Positions 54,985 to 63,683 of a stretch of DNA of 64,000 bases are shown here, in pieces. The first letter of the stretch is position 1; each line of letters starts with the position of its first letter. Below the pieces are notes generated by a model. The model was not told the origin of the DNA. It worked only from the letters and a program-made list of their open reading frames with translations, and did no database searches. This DNA is from Streptomyces sp. 1331.2 (GTDB lineage: Bacteria > Actinomycetota > Actinomycetes > Streptomycetales > Streptomycetaceae): positions 7,495,001 to 7,559,000 of the forward strand of contig NZ_OBMJ01000001.1 in the NCBI RefSeq assembly GCF_900199205.1, written 5' to 3'. Made by a program: the position numbers and the translations under genes.

Positions 54985-56223
54985 TCAGGCCTGCTGGGAG
55001 TGGGGGGACGTGCGGCCCTTCGTCCGGGGCGGCGGCTGACGGTCCTCGGGGGTGCTCGGGGCGGTGCGGGGTCTGGCGGTGAGGTGGCGGGTCAGGGCGA
55101 GCATGGTGAGGAGGGCCAGGAGGGTGCAGACGCCCCACCAACCGGTGCGGGTCCAGACCCGGGTGCCGAGCCAGGAGCCCGTGCTGCCGCCCAGGTAGGC
55201 GCAGGTCATGTAGGCGCTCCTGAGGCGGCCGCGGGCTTCCGGCCGGAGCGTGTCGACCCGGGTCTGGTTGGCCACCATGCCGCACTGCATCGGCACGTCG
55301 AGCAGCAGGGTGCCGAGGGTCAGGGCGGTCAGGCCGAGCGGACCGCCGTGGCTGCCCGTCGCGAGGACGGCGGCCGCGGCGAGGACGCCGAGCAGGCAGA
55401 CCAGGTTCACCGGGTCGGGGCCGTGCCGGTCCACCAGCCTTCCGGCGTACGGAGTGCAGAGCATGGTCGCCGCGCCCACCAGGGCGAGCAGGCCGACGGC
55501 CCGGGCGTCCAAGTCGTACGGCGGACCGGTGAGCAGCAGGGCCAGGCAGGTCCAGACGGCGGAGAAGCCGGCGAAGACGCTCGCCTGGTAGATGCAGGAG
55601 CGGCGCAGTTCCGGCTCGGTGCGCAGCAGGCGCAGGGGTTCGGCGAGCAGGGCCCGGTACGGCTGCCGGGAGGTCGCGGCGGTGGCCGGGACGGTGCGGG
55701 CCAGGACGGCGGCGAGGAGGAGGGTGAGCGCGGCGGCGACCAGGTACGGGGCCCGCCAGCCCAGCCACTGGCCGAGGGTGCCGCCGAAGGTGCGGGCCAG
55801 CAGCATTCCGCCGGTCGATCCGCTCAGCAGGGCGCCGATCACCGCGCCCCGGCGGCCGGCGGAGGTCAGGTTGGCGGCCAGCGTGCCGACGATCTGGGCG
55901 GCGACGGTGGTCAGGCCGACGGCGGCGCTCGCCGCGACCAGGACGGGCAGGTTCGGCGCGCAGCCCGCGGCGAGCAGGGCGAGGCCGGTGAGGGAGAGCA
56001 GGGTGACCAGGAGCGGGCGGTGGGGGAGCCGGTCGCCGAGCGGCACCAGGAGCACGATCCCGCCGGTGTACCCGAGCTGGGTGGCGGTCACGACGAGGGT
56101 CGCCGCGTCCGGCGGCACGTGCAGTCCGGCGGCGATCAGCGGGCCGACGGCCTGCGGGAAGTAGAGGTTGCCGACCGCGACGGCGCAGGTGACGGCGAGG
56201 AGCAGGACCAGGCGGCGGGTCAC
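54985..56223 (-). CDS. MFS transporter (12 helices)
   Basis: A 412-residue major facilitator protein with about 12 helices, the loop GDRLPHRPLLVTLLSLTG after helix 2, and the GTLAANLTSAGRRGAVIGAL and YAGRLVDRHGPDPVNLVCLL segments typical of the drug-resistance/sugar-efflux branch. The hydrophilic end (RQPPPRTKGRTSPHSQQA) is a short tail. The start is taken as GTG 56223; a longer version is out of frame. It is convergent with the PPOX gene and divergent from the ArsR-type regulator, which may control it. Confidence 0.9.
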   Translation of the reverse strand: MTRRLVLLLAVTCAVAVGNLYFPQAVGPLIAAGLHVPPDAATLVVTATQLGYTGGIVLLVPLGDRLPHRPLLVTLLSLTGLALLAAGCAPNLPVLVAASAAVGLTTVAAQIVGTLAANLTSAGRRGAVIGALLSGSTGGMLLARTFGGTLGQWLGWRAPYLVAAALTLLLAAVLARTVPATAATSRQPYRALLAEPLRLLRTEPELRRSCIYQASVFAGFSAVWTCLALLLTGPPYDLDARAVGLLALVGAATMLCTPYAGRLVDRHGPDPVNLVCLLGVLAAAAVLATGSHGGPLGLTALTLGTLLLDVPMQCGMVANQTRVDTLRPEARGRLRSAYMTCAYLGGSTGSWLGTRVWTRTGWWGVCTLLALLTMLALTRHLTARPRTAPSTPEDRQPPPRTKGRTSPHSQQA

Positions 56224-56358
56224 CGGTTCGCCCGTACGGGGGTGGGTGAGGTTTTGGTGGTCGCCGGTGCCGGGGCGGCCGGTGTCGGGTCGGTCGGTGT
56301 CATGGCGTCAGTGCACGGCATCGGCGGGGCGCCGCCAATCGATGTAGCGTGGGGCTTC

Positions 56359-57369
56359 ATGATCAGCTTCGAACTCGGCGTCGAGGACCTCGCGGACACC
56401 CGGTTCGCGCTGTCGCCGCTGCACGAGGCGGTGCTGAGCCTGCGGGTGCTGCAGGACCCCGGGCTCGCGGCGTTGCACCTGCCGTGGCGCCGGTCGGCGC
56501 TCGGCCGGCTGGGGGCGCTCGACACCGAGCTGCTGCTGGCCCTGGTGGCGCGCCGGCGTACCGTCCCGGACCACCTGACGCCCGTTCCGACGAGCTTCGC
56601 GCCGGTCTTCGAGGAGGAGCTGGCCGTCGTGCGCCGGACCTCCTCGGAGCTGGTCCGTCGCGACCTGGTGCTGACGCACGCGCCGGATCCGGTGCCCGGG
56701 GCCCTGCGGGCGGCCGTCGACGGCGACGACGCCGCGGTCGCCGCACTGCGCGACGGCATCTGCGACCTGCTGCACCGGTACTGGCGGTCGGCGATCGAGC
56801 CGGAGTGGCCGCGGATGCGGCTGGTGCTGGAGGCGGACATGACGTACCGGGCCCGGCGGCTCGCGCTCGGCGGCGCCCGGCTGCTGTTCGCCGACATGCA
56901 CCCGGACCTGCGGTGGCGGGAAGGCGTGCTGCACGTCGACCGGATGATCAGCCGGCACCGGGTCGCGGCGGCGGGGCGGGGGCTGTTGCTGATGCCGTCC
57001 GTGTTCGCGCACAAGCCCGCGCCGCCGCTCAGTCCGGAGGAGCCGCCCAGCCTGGTCTACCCGAGCCGGGGCGTGGCCACCCTGTGGGACTCCCCGCCGG
57101 GTGACGCGCCGCGGGGCGGCTCCCGGTCGGGTGCCGCTCCGCAGGCGCTGGCAGCACTGCTCGGTGCGCCGCGGGCCCGGCTGCTGGTGCTGCTGGAGGA
57201 GCCGACCGCCACCGTCGAGATCGCCCGCCGGCTGCGGGTCACGCCGAGCGCCGTCTCCCAGCACCTGCGCGTCCTGTACGCCGCGGGTCTGCTCGCCCGG
57301 GCTCGGGACGGGCGTCAAGTGCTGTACCGGCGCAGCGTGTTGGGCGACAAGCTGGTGGCCGGCGGGTAG
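56359..57369 (+). CDS. ArsR-type winged-helix regulator with a large N-terminal domain
   Basis: A 336-residue protein. The C-terminal 85 residues form an ArsR-type winged helix: LAALLGAPRARLLVLLEEPT, EIARRLRVTPSAVSQHLRVL and ARDGRQVLYRR. The first 240 residues (FELGVEDLADTRFALSPLHE, YRARRLALGGARLLFADMH) form the uncharacterised helical domain found in actinobacterial ArsR-like regulators of this length. Divergent from the MFS transporter with 135 bases between starts, so a regulator/efflux pair is likely. ATG 56359. Confidence 0.9.
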   Translation: MISFELGVEDLADTRFALSPLHEAVLSLRVLQDPGLAALHLPWRRSALGRLGALDTELLLALVARRRTVPDHLTPVPTSFAPVFEEELAVVRRTSSELVRRDLVLTHAPDPVPGALRAAVDGDDAAVAALRDGICDLLHRYWRSAIEPEWPRMRLVLEADMTYRARRLALGGARLLFADMHPDLRWREGVLHVDRMISRHRVAAAGRGLLLMPSVFAHKPAPPLSPEEPPSLVYPSRGVATLWDSPPGDAPRGGSRSGAAPQALAALLGAPRARLLVLLEEPTATVEIARRLRVTPSAVSQHLRVLYAAGLLARARDGRQVLYRRSVLGDKLVAGG

Positions 57370-57567
57370 CCGGGATCGCGGAGCGGGGCGGCCGGTGCGG
57401 GCTGTGAGCGGAAGCTCCGCCTCCGGCTCGACCCGGCCTCGAACTCTCCGCTGTCCGCTGTGCGGCCCGTGGACGGGCGCGCCGATGACTGGTATCCAGG
57501 CCACCGGGCAGTCGCGAAGTGCGGTCCGGCTGTGGAGTCGTGACGCACCACCAGGAGAGCAGGGGCG

Positions 57568-58806
57568 ATGCGCAGAGTTCTGATCGTCGGTGCCGGGCAG
57601 GCCGGACTCCAACTGGCCCTGGGACTGCAGTCCCACGGTTACGACGTGACGGTGCTGACGGACCGCAGCGCGGAGGAGGTGCGCGCCGGGAAGGTGTTGT
57701 CCAGCCAGTGCATGTTCGACTCCGCGCTGCGCACCGAGCGTGAGCTCGGCCTGGACCTGTGGGCCGAGGAGGCGCCCCGGATCGAGGGCGTCGGGCTGTC
57801 GGTGACCGGGCCGGACGCGGCGCGGGTGATCGACTGGGTCGGACGGCTGGACGCCTACGCGCAGTCCGTCGACCAGCGGCTGAAGATGTCCACCTGGCTG
57901 GAGACCTTCGCCGGGCGCGGCGGCCGGGTGGAGCTGCGCAAGGTGACCGCCGCCGACGTGGAGCACCTGGCCGGCTCGTACGACCTGGTGCTGGTGGCCT
58001 CCGGCAAGGGCGCGCTGGGCTCGCTGTTCGAGCGCGACCACGCGCACTCGCCGCACGACCGCCCGCAGCGCGCGCTGGCCGCCGCCTACGTGCACGGGCT
58101 CGGGCCGCGCCCCGAGCACGACTTCCCTGCGGTGCGGTGCAACGCGGTGCCCGGCATCGGCGAACTGTTCGTGGTGCCGGCCCTCACCGTGTCGGGGCCC
58201 TGCGACATCCTGCTCTGGGAGGCCGTGCCGGGCGGGCCGGCGGACGCCTTCGACGGGCTGCGCGACCCGGCCGAACACCTGCGGGTGACCCTGGAGTTGA
58301 TGAAGACCTTCACCCCTTGGGAGTACGACCGGGCCCGGGCCGGCGTCGAACTCACCGACGCCGGCGCCACCCTGGCCGGCCGCTTCACCCCGGTGGTGCG
58401 CCGTCCGGTCGGCGAACTGCCGGGCGGTGTCGCCGTGTTGGGCGTGGCGGACGTGGTCGTCACCAACGACCCGATCACCGGCCAGGGCGCCAACAACGCC
58501 GCCAAGTGCGCGGCCGTCTATCTGGCGGCGATCCTCGCCCACGGCGACAAGCCCTTCGACCGGGACTTCCAGCAGGCCGCCTTCGACACCTTCTGGGAGA
58601 TCGCCGGCCCGGTCACCACCTGGAGCAACGCCATGCTCGCCCCGCCGCCCCCGCACGTGCTCGACCTCTTCGTCGCGGGGAGCCGGTACCAGGCCGTGGC
58701 CGACCGGTTCGCCAACAACTTCAACGACCCGGCAGACGTGGACCGGTGGTACCTCGACCCGGCGAAGGCGGCCGCCTACCTGGCCTCGGTCGCGTCCGAA
58801 AACTGA
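57568..58806 (+). CDS. Styrene monooxygenase StyA-like flavoprotein
   Basis: A 412-residue flavin monooxygenase oxygenase component. It starts with the FAD-binding RRVLIVGAGQAGLQLALGLQ, then SQCMFDSALRTERELGLDLW, the segment DLVLVASGKGALGSLFERD, FTPVVRRPVGELPGGVAVLG and the DVVVTNDPITGQGANNAAKC flavin loop near residue 300, all typical of StyA/IndA-type epoxidases. These need reduced FAD from a separate reductase (StyB); no reductase gene is adjacent here. ATG 57568 follows AGGAGAGCAGGGGCG. Substrate unknown, for example an indole or an aryl alkene. Confidence 0.9.
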   Translation: MRRVLIVGAGQAGLQLALGLQSHGYDVTVLTDRSAEEVRAGKVLSSQCMFDSALRTERELGLDLWAEEAPRIEGVGLSVTGPDAARVIDWVGRLDAYAQSVDQRLKMSTWLETFAGRGGRVELRKVTAADVEHLAGSYDLVLVASGKGALGSLFERDHAHSPHDRPQRALAAAYVHGLGPRPEHDFPAVRCNAVPGIGELFVVPALTVSGPCDILLWEAVPGGPADAFDGLRDPAEHLRVTLELMKTFTPWEYDRARAGVELTDAGATLAGRFTPVVRRPVGELPGGVAVLGVADVVVTNDPITGQGANNAAKCAAVYLAAILAHGDKPFDRDFQQAAFDTFWEIAGPVTTWSNAMLAPPPPHVLDLFVAGSRYQAVADRFANNFNDPADVDRWYLDPAKAAAYLASVASEN

Positions 58807-58937
58807 ATGGTCAAACTTTGACAAGTCGGCTGCGGCCGCGTGTCGATCGTGGTGGGTTCGTGGCACTCCCCTCGTCGAGGGGCATTGCGGCTCGGAACGA
58901 CGAGCAGTGCGGACGTACGGACAACAGGAGACACGTG

Positions 58938-59483
58938 GTGGCGGTCGACGGGGGCAACATGGCCCAGGCTGTGATCGATACGGCGTACAACGAGCGCAAG
59001 CGCCTGCACACCGGCCGCAGCCGGACCACCGCCGTGGTCGTCCTCGGCCTGCTGGCCGCGGTCGGCCTCTTCCTGGCGCTGGTGGTCGGGAAGTCGGACC
59101 CGAACTCCGCGCCGACCTGTGACGGCCAGACCATGACCCGGAACAGCGAGTGCCGGATCTGGTCCAACCACGGCGGTGGTGGCACCTACTCCTATGACGA
59201 GATGATCGACCGTCGAGAGTCCTCGAACGGGACCTGGCGGTTCGTCGGCTTCGGCGGTGCCGGCCTCGCCCTCGTCCTGATGGCGGTCTCGTACACCAAG
59301 CTGAACCCGAACCGCCCCTGGGGCACGCCGGTCGGCGCCGCCTGCCCGCGCTGCCGGGAGATGAACCTGCGGGAGAAGCACACCGTCCACAGCGTCACCA
59401 AGGGCCGCACCACCTACCGCTACAGCGGCATCGTCACCCTCTGCACGCCGGCCTGCGGGTTCTCCACGATCCGCCAGCGCTGA
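58938..59483 (+). CDS. Two-helix membrane protein with a zinc-ribbon-like tail
   Basis: A 181-residue protein. Two transmembrane helices (TTAVVVLGLLAAVGLFLALV and FVGFGGAGLALVLMAVSYT) flank an extracellular loop with two cysteines (APTCDGQTMTRNSECRIW). The cytosolic C-terminal part has two cysteine pairs, CPRCREMN and CTPACG, as in a zinc ribbon. GTG 58938 with CAGGAG upstream is chosen; GTG 58935 and ATG 58959 are alternatives. It is 131 bases after the StyA-like gene. Not recognised. Confidence 0.75.
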   Translation: MAVDGGNMAQAVIDTAYNERKRLHTGRSRTTAVVVLGLLAAVGLFLALVVGKSDPNSAPTCDGQTMTRNSECRIWSNHGGGGTYSYDEMIDRRESSNGTWRFVGFGGAGLALVLMAVSYTKLNPNRPWGTPVGAACPRCREMNLREKHTVHSVTKGRTTYRYSGIVTLCTPACGFSTIRQR

Positions 59484-59597
59484 CCGTCCCCGCTCGGGGC
59501 TGACCTTCCCGCTCGGAGCGCCCCCGGCGGCGGGGGGCTCAAGCGGAGCGTCCGGCTCCCACCGACTACGCTCGACACCAATCGAACAGATGATTGG

Positions 59598-60536
59598 GTG
59601 AAGCGAGTGAGCAGGTGGGAGCGGGCGCTGGACGCGGCCGGCGTGCAGGACCCGACACTGCGGGCCGACTACGGCCGGCAACGGCAGCAGGTCACCCGCT
59701 ACAAGCGCGAGGTCACGCTCGCCGCGGCCCTGCTGCTGCCCGACCGGACCGCCCCGCACGTGATCGCCGCGGCCGCCTTCATGCACCGCACCGACACCCT
59801 GCTCGACAGCGGCCCCCTCGCGCAGCGCCGGGCCGCCGCCACCCGCTGGCAGCGGCAGGTCACCGAGAGCCTGGCCGCCGACCGCACCGACGATCCCGAG
59901 CTGCGCCCCCTGCTGAACAGCGTCCACGCGCACCCCGTCCTGCGGGACCGGGTCCTGGACTTCCTCGCCGCGGCGGAGGCCGACCTCGACTTCACCGGCT
60001 TCGCCACCGAGCAGGACTACCAGGCCTACGTCGACGGCTACTCACTGCCCGGCTTCATGGTCGTCGCCGCGCTGCTCGGCCCCGACGGCGACCAGAGCGC
60101 CTACCGGGCCGGCTGCCGCACCTTCATCGACGCCAGCCAGCGGCTCGACTTCGTCAACGACCTCGCCGAGGACCTGGCGGACGGCCGGCTGACCATCCCC
60201 GAGCAGACGCTCACTACGCACGGCCTCACCCGGGCCGACCTGGAACAGGCCCGCGACCTGCCCGCCGTACGGGCACTGCTCGGTGCGCAGCTCGACCTGG
60301 TCGACCGCACCCTCGCCGAGGCCGGGGCCGTCGTCGACCTGGTACCCGCCGTCCACCGGCCGATGGTGCGGTGCATGGTCGGCGTGGACGAACTCACCAG
60401 CGCCGCCGCCCGCGCCGACCTGGGCGCCCTGCTCCGCCGCTCGGCGAGCCCGTCCAAGCCCGCCGCCCTGCGGCTGCTCGGCCGCGAGTACCTGCGGGCG
60501 CGCCGACTGCGGGAGCGCCGTCTGCGGGGCGTCTGA
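59598..60536 (+). CDS. Phytoene/squalene synthase family protein
   Basis: A 312-residue protein of the head-to-head prenyl synthase family. It has GRQRQQVTRYKREVTLAAAL at the N-terminus, HRTDTLLDSG where the first aspartate-rich motif lies, and DFVNDLAEDLADGRLTIPEQ for the second motif, which is well kept. The first motif is degenerate (no DDxxD), so the chemistry may differ from phytoene or squalene formation. No carotenoid or hopanoid partners are in the window. The start is GTG 59598; GTG 59607 is an in-frame alternative. A lanthipeptide locus follows 229 bases on. Confidence 0.85.
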   Translation: MKRVSRWERALDAAGVQDPTLRADYGRQRQQVTRYKREVTLAAALLLPDRTAPHVIAAAAFMHRTDTLLDSGPLAQRRAAATRWQRQVTESLAADRTDDPELRPLLNSVHAHPVLRDRVLDFLAAAEADLDFTGFATEQDYQAYVDGYSLPGFMVVAALLGPDGDQSAYRAGCRTFIDASQRLDFVNDLAEDLADGRLTIPEQTLTTHGLTRADLEQARDLPAVRALLGAQLDLVDRTLAEAGAVVDLVPAVHRPMVRCMVGVDELTSAAARADLGALLRRSASPSKPAALRLLGREYLRARRLRERRLRGV

Positions 60537-60765
60537 CAATTCGCGCGCCCGGCGGGATCGTCGGACACGCCCGGAGGGGCCGGTGGTGATGGCGGGGTCC
60601 GGCGGTATGTGAGGGCGTGCGGAGAAGGCGTCCACAAACGGAACCACCCTCCTGTCGTAGACGGGTTCGAAGATCCGTCAGAGTCCTGTCGCGGGCAGGT
60701 CGGGCCTGGCAGCATGAGCGGCCAACCGCAGGACCCAACGACCGGAATCACTGGGAGGAAACCCC

Positions 60766-60933
60766 ATGAGCGCACTGGTAGCCGACATCCGCGACGCCGG
60801 ACTGCTGGACATCGACGAGGACACGATCGTGTTCGAGGACGAGTTCGACGCGGACCTCGCGCCCGTCGCCTGTCTCGCCGACCCGTGGGTCACCTACGTC
60901 CCGACCCGCTTCCCCTGCGAGTTCAACGCCTGA
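60766..60933 (+). CDS. lanA: Lanthipeptide precursor peptide
   Basis: A 55-residue peptide too short for routine calling. ATG 60766 has GGGAGGAA seven bases before it. Residues 1-33 form an acidic leader (DIRDAGLLDIDEDT, then DEFDADLAP), and the last 20 residues form the core ending FPCEFNA, with Cys36, Thr43, Thr47 and Cys51. The LanL-type synthetase gene starts 92 bases downstream on the same strand. Two Thr dehydrations and two Cys additions could give two methyllanthionine rings. There is no class I FNLD-type motif and no double-glycine cleavage site. The cut between leader and core is an inference. Confidence 0.75.
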   Translation: MSALVADIRDAGLLDIDEDTIVFEDEFDADLAPVACLADPWVTYVPTRFPCEFNA

Positions 60934-61025
60934 TCAGCCCGATGGGCCGGATCGTCCGGGATCGGCCTGATCCAGGACGGCTCGTAGGCAGGAAGACGTA
61001 GGAAGCGGACCCGGGGGAGGGCCCC

Positions 61026-63641
61026 TTGAGCACACGACCCGACCCCGGCTCCGCCGAGGCACTTCGACGCCGCGTCGAGGCGCTGACCGCCGCAGAGCCC
61101 GGCCCGCCCCGGCCACTGCGCACCGACGGGCAGTGGTGGTACCACCAGGACCCGCGGATGCCGGCCCTGGCGCACGGCTGGAAACTGCACGTGTCGACCC
61201 GCCCCGGCGACCTGGCCGGGCTGCTGGACGTCGTGGTCCCGATCCTGCTGCGCCGCACCTGCGACTTCAAGTTCGCGCGCAGCGCCGCGGTGCTGCAGGA
61301 GCTCAACAGCGGCCGGCACGGCGCCGCCGCCGTGGGAAAGGCCGTCACGGTCTACCCGAGGCCGGACGAACTCCGCGCACTGGGCCTGGAGTTGGCACAG
61401 GCACTGACCGGATGGGCCGGCCCCGGCGTGGTGAGCGACCGCCGGATCCGACCGGAGGCCCCGGTGCACTACCGCTACGGGCCGTTCCGGGTGACGGAGG
61501 ACGAGGCCGAGCGGGGAATGACCGGCCCCGACGGCACGGTCTTCCCGGGCCTGGCCGAGGCCCGCTACCGCCAACCCCCGTGGGCGGACGACCCGTTCAC
61601 GGCGCACGGCGCCGCCGTCCGAACCGCGACCACCCGGGTCGGCGACGGGCGCTACCGGATCACCGCCGGCATCACCCGCGCGCCGAGCGGCCACGTCTAC
61701 CGCGCGGTCGAGCTCGCCACCGGGCGCGAGGTGGTGGTCAAACAGGCCCGGGCCTTCGTCGCCGAGGACGGCACCGGCACCGACGCGCGCGGTCGGCTGC
61801 GGCACGAACGCCGGGTGCTCGCCGCGCTGGCCGGCGTCCCCGGCGTGCCGCCGCTGGTCGACTACTTCCGGCACGGCAGCGAGGAGTACCTGGTCAGCGG
61901 CGCCTGCGGGCATCGCGACCTGAGACGGACCGTGCTGACCTCCGGACCGTACCCGGCGGTCGGAGCTGCGGCTGCGGAGGGGCAGGACGGGTGGGAGCTG
62001 GCGCGCGGGCTGCTGCGGATCCTGGACGCGGTGCACGCGCGCGGCGTGGTGGTGTGCGATCTCAAGCCCGCGAACGTCGTGCTCGACCAGGACGGCCGCG
62101 CCGCGCTGGTCGACTTCGGGGTGAGCGCGCTGGCGGGCGAGCGCCCGCCCGGGGCCACCGCCGGCTACGGCCTGCCGGACGCCGGCGGCGAGGACCCCAC
62201 CGAGGACTACTACGCGCTCGGGACCACCCTGCACTACGCCCTCACCGGCCTCGACCCCGTGGTGATCGACCCGGACCCGGCGACCGGCCGCGACCGGACC
62301 CTGGCCTGCCTGCGCGCCGCCCTCCCGGCGGCCGGACAGCGGATGGCGGACCTGGTCGAGGGGCTGCTGAGCTTCGACCCGGCGGAGCGCCGCGCCGCGG
62401 CCGCCCGCCTGCGGGGCGGTGGTCCGCTCCCGGACCGGGGCCGGGGGCCGCATGCGGACCAGGACCCGGTGGAGCGCCCGGTGGAGCGCCCGGGCCTCGT
62501 GCGGAGCCGACCGGTGCGGCCGGCCCGGGCCCCGCTGGACGCAGCCCTCGACCACACCGTCACCACCTGCGTACGGATGGCCCGCGAACTGGTCGCGGCC
62601 GGCCCGGGCGCGGAACGGCCGCGCACCCTGCTCTCGCTCTACGACGGCGGAGCCGGCCTCGGCCTCGAACTCCTCCAGCACCCGGACCGCCCCGACGCCC
62701 GGGCCGCCGCCGCCGACCTGGCCCGCTGGACCGCGACCCACCCGGCCCTCGACCGGCTGGACGGCTCGCTCTACCAGGGCCGTACCGGCGTCGAGCTGTT
62801 CCTCGCCGAGGCGGCGGCCGTCCTCGGAACGGCGGCGGTGCCCGAACACCGCCTTCCGGAGGCGCCGCCCGGCACCGGCGAGGGCGCCGACCAGATCGCC
62901 GGCGCCGCCGGGATCGGCACCGGGCACCTGCTGCTCGCGGCCCTCGCCCCGCCGGCCGGCCCGGCCGGCGCCCGGCACCGCGCGGCAGCCGCCGCCTGCG
63001 CCGTACGGCTGACCACCGGGCCGCTGGACGGCCCCGAGGACCCGCCCAACCCCGGCACGGCCGCACTCGCGGAGGGCTTCGCCCACGGCCGCGCGGGCGT
63101 CGCCCACTTCCTGCTCGCCATGCCCGACGAGGCGTCACAGCGCACCGCCCGCCGGATCGTCGACGGCCTCGCCGCCGACCTGCCCCGGATCGTGGACGCC
63201 GCCCGCCGCCCCGGCGCGACCCGCCGCTACCTCGCCTGGTGCCGGGGGCTGGCCGGACTCGGCAGCCTGCTGGTCCAGGCCGGTCTGCGCTACGACGACG
63301 AGCACCTGCTCGCCCTCGCCGTCGAGGCGGCCGACACCTGCCGCACGCTCGCACCGAGGACCGCCCAGGTCTTCCGCTGCTGCGGCCTGGCGGGCGTCGG
63401 GGACCTGCTGGTCGACCTCGCGACCGCCACCGGCGACGAGCGCCACTGGACGGCCGCCGAGGACCTGGCGGCCCTGCTGCTCACCCGAGCCGGCGGCCCG
63501 CCGGACCGACCGGTCCTCCCGGGCCGGCAGCCGGACGTCGAGGCACGCGCGTGGGCGGTCGGAACACCCGGCGTCACCACTTTCCTCCGCCGCCTCTCGC
63601 GACGCGGGGGACCGGTGCCGGGGCTGCTGCCGCTGCGCTGA
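61026..63641 (+). CDS. lanL: LanL-type lanthipeptide synthetase (lyase, kinase, cyclase) with a Cys-Cys zinc motif
   Basis: An 871-residue three-domain enzyme that dehydrates and cyclises the precursor upstream. Lyase domain (about 35-205): KFARSAAVLQELNSGRHGAA, GKAVTVYP, GPGVVSDRRIRP and VHYRYGPF. Kinase domain (about 210-480): nucleotide Lys239, catalytic CDLKPANVVLD with Asp345, DFG Asp363. Cyclase (about 490-871): Cys739 in WCRGLAGLG and Cys785-Cys786 in RCCGLAGVG, the zinc-ligand positions, where Cys-His is usual for LanL; class III LanKC proteins lack such ligands. TTG 61026 follows GGGGGAGGG by seven bases. No transporter or protease gene is seen before the window ends. Confidence 0.92.
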   Translation: MSTRPDPGSAEALRRRVEALTAAEPGPPRPLRTDGQWWYHQDPRMPALAHGWKLHVSTRPGDLAGLLDVVVPILLRRTCDFKFARSAAVLQELNSGRHGAAAVGKAVTVYPRPDELRALGLELAQALTGWAGPGVVSDRRIRPEAPVHYRYGPFRVTEDEAERGMTGPDGTVFPGLAEARYRQPPWADDPFTAHGAAVRTATTRVGDGRYRITAGITRAPSGHVYRAVELATGREVVVKQARAFVAEDGTGTDARGRLRHERRVLAALAGVPGVPPLVDYFRHGSEEYLVSGACGHRDLRRTVLTSGPYPAVGAAAAEGQDGWELARGLLRILDAVHARGVVVCDLKPANVVLDQDGRAALVDFGVSALAGERPPGATAGYGLPDAGGEDPTEDYYALGTTLHYALTGLDPVVIDPDPATGRDRTLACLRAALPAAGQRMADLVEGLLSFDPAERRAAAARLRGGGPLPDRGRGPHADQDPVERPVERPGLVRSRPVRPARAPLDAALDHTVTTCVRMARELVAAGPGAERPRTLLSLYDGGAGLGLELLQHPDRPDARAAAADLARWTATHPALDRLDGSLYQGRTGVELFLAEAAAVLGTAAVPEHRLPEAPPGTGEGADQIAGAAGIGTGHLLLAALAPPAGPAGARHRAAAAACAVRLTTGPLDGPEDPPNPGTAALAEGFAHGRAGVAHFLLAMPDEASQRTARRIVDGLAADLPRIVDAARRPGATRRYLAWCRGLAGLGSLLVQAGLRYDDEHLLALAVEAADTCRTLAPRTAQVFRCCGLAGVGDLLVDLATATGDERHWTAAEDLAALLLTRAGGPPDRPVLPGRQPDVEARAWAVGTPGVTTFLRRLSRRGGPVPGLLPLR

Positions 63642-63656
63642 GGAGCCTCCGCCGAA

Positions 63657-63683
63657 CCCGGGTGCGGCCCGGCCGCACCCGGG
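63657..63683. terminator. Stem-loop terminator after lanL
   Basis: CCCGGGTGCGG pairs with CCGCACCCGGG around a five-base loop, 16 bases after the lanL stop codon, which suggests that the lanA-lanL unit ends here. Confidence 0.78.

Noticed and set aside
56224-56358. Upstream Pro/Thr-rich extension of the MFS transporter
   Set aside because: That frame stops at 56220, out of frame with the transporter, and is not conserved-looking.
60650-60690. tRNA-like GGTTCGAA arm
   Set aside because: Only a T-loop-like string is present; no matching acceptor, D or anticodon arms around it.
61026-63641. Reading the synthetase as class III LanKC
   Set aside because: Class III cyclase domains lack zinc ligands, whereas Cys739 and Cys785/786 are present at the ligand positions, so LanL-type is preferred.
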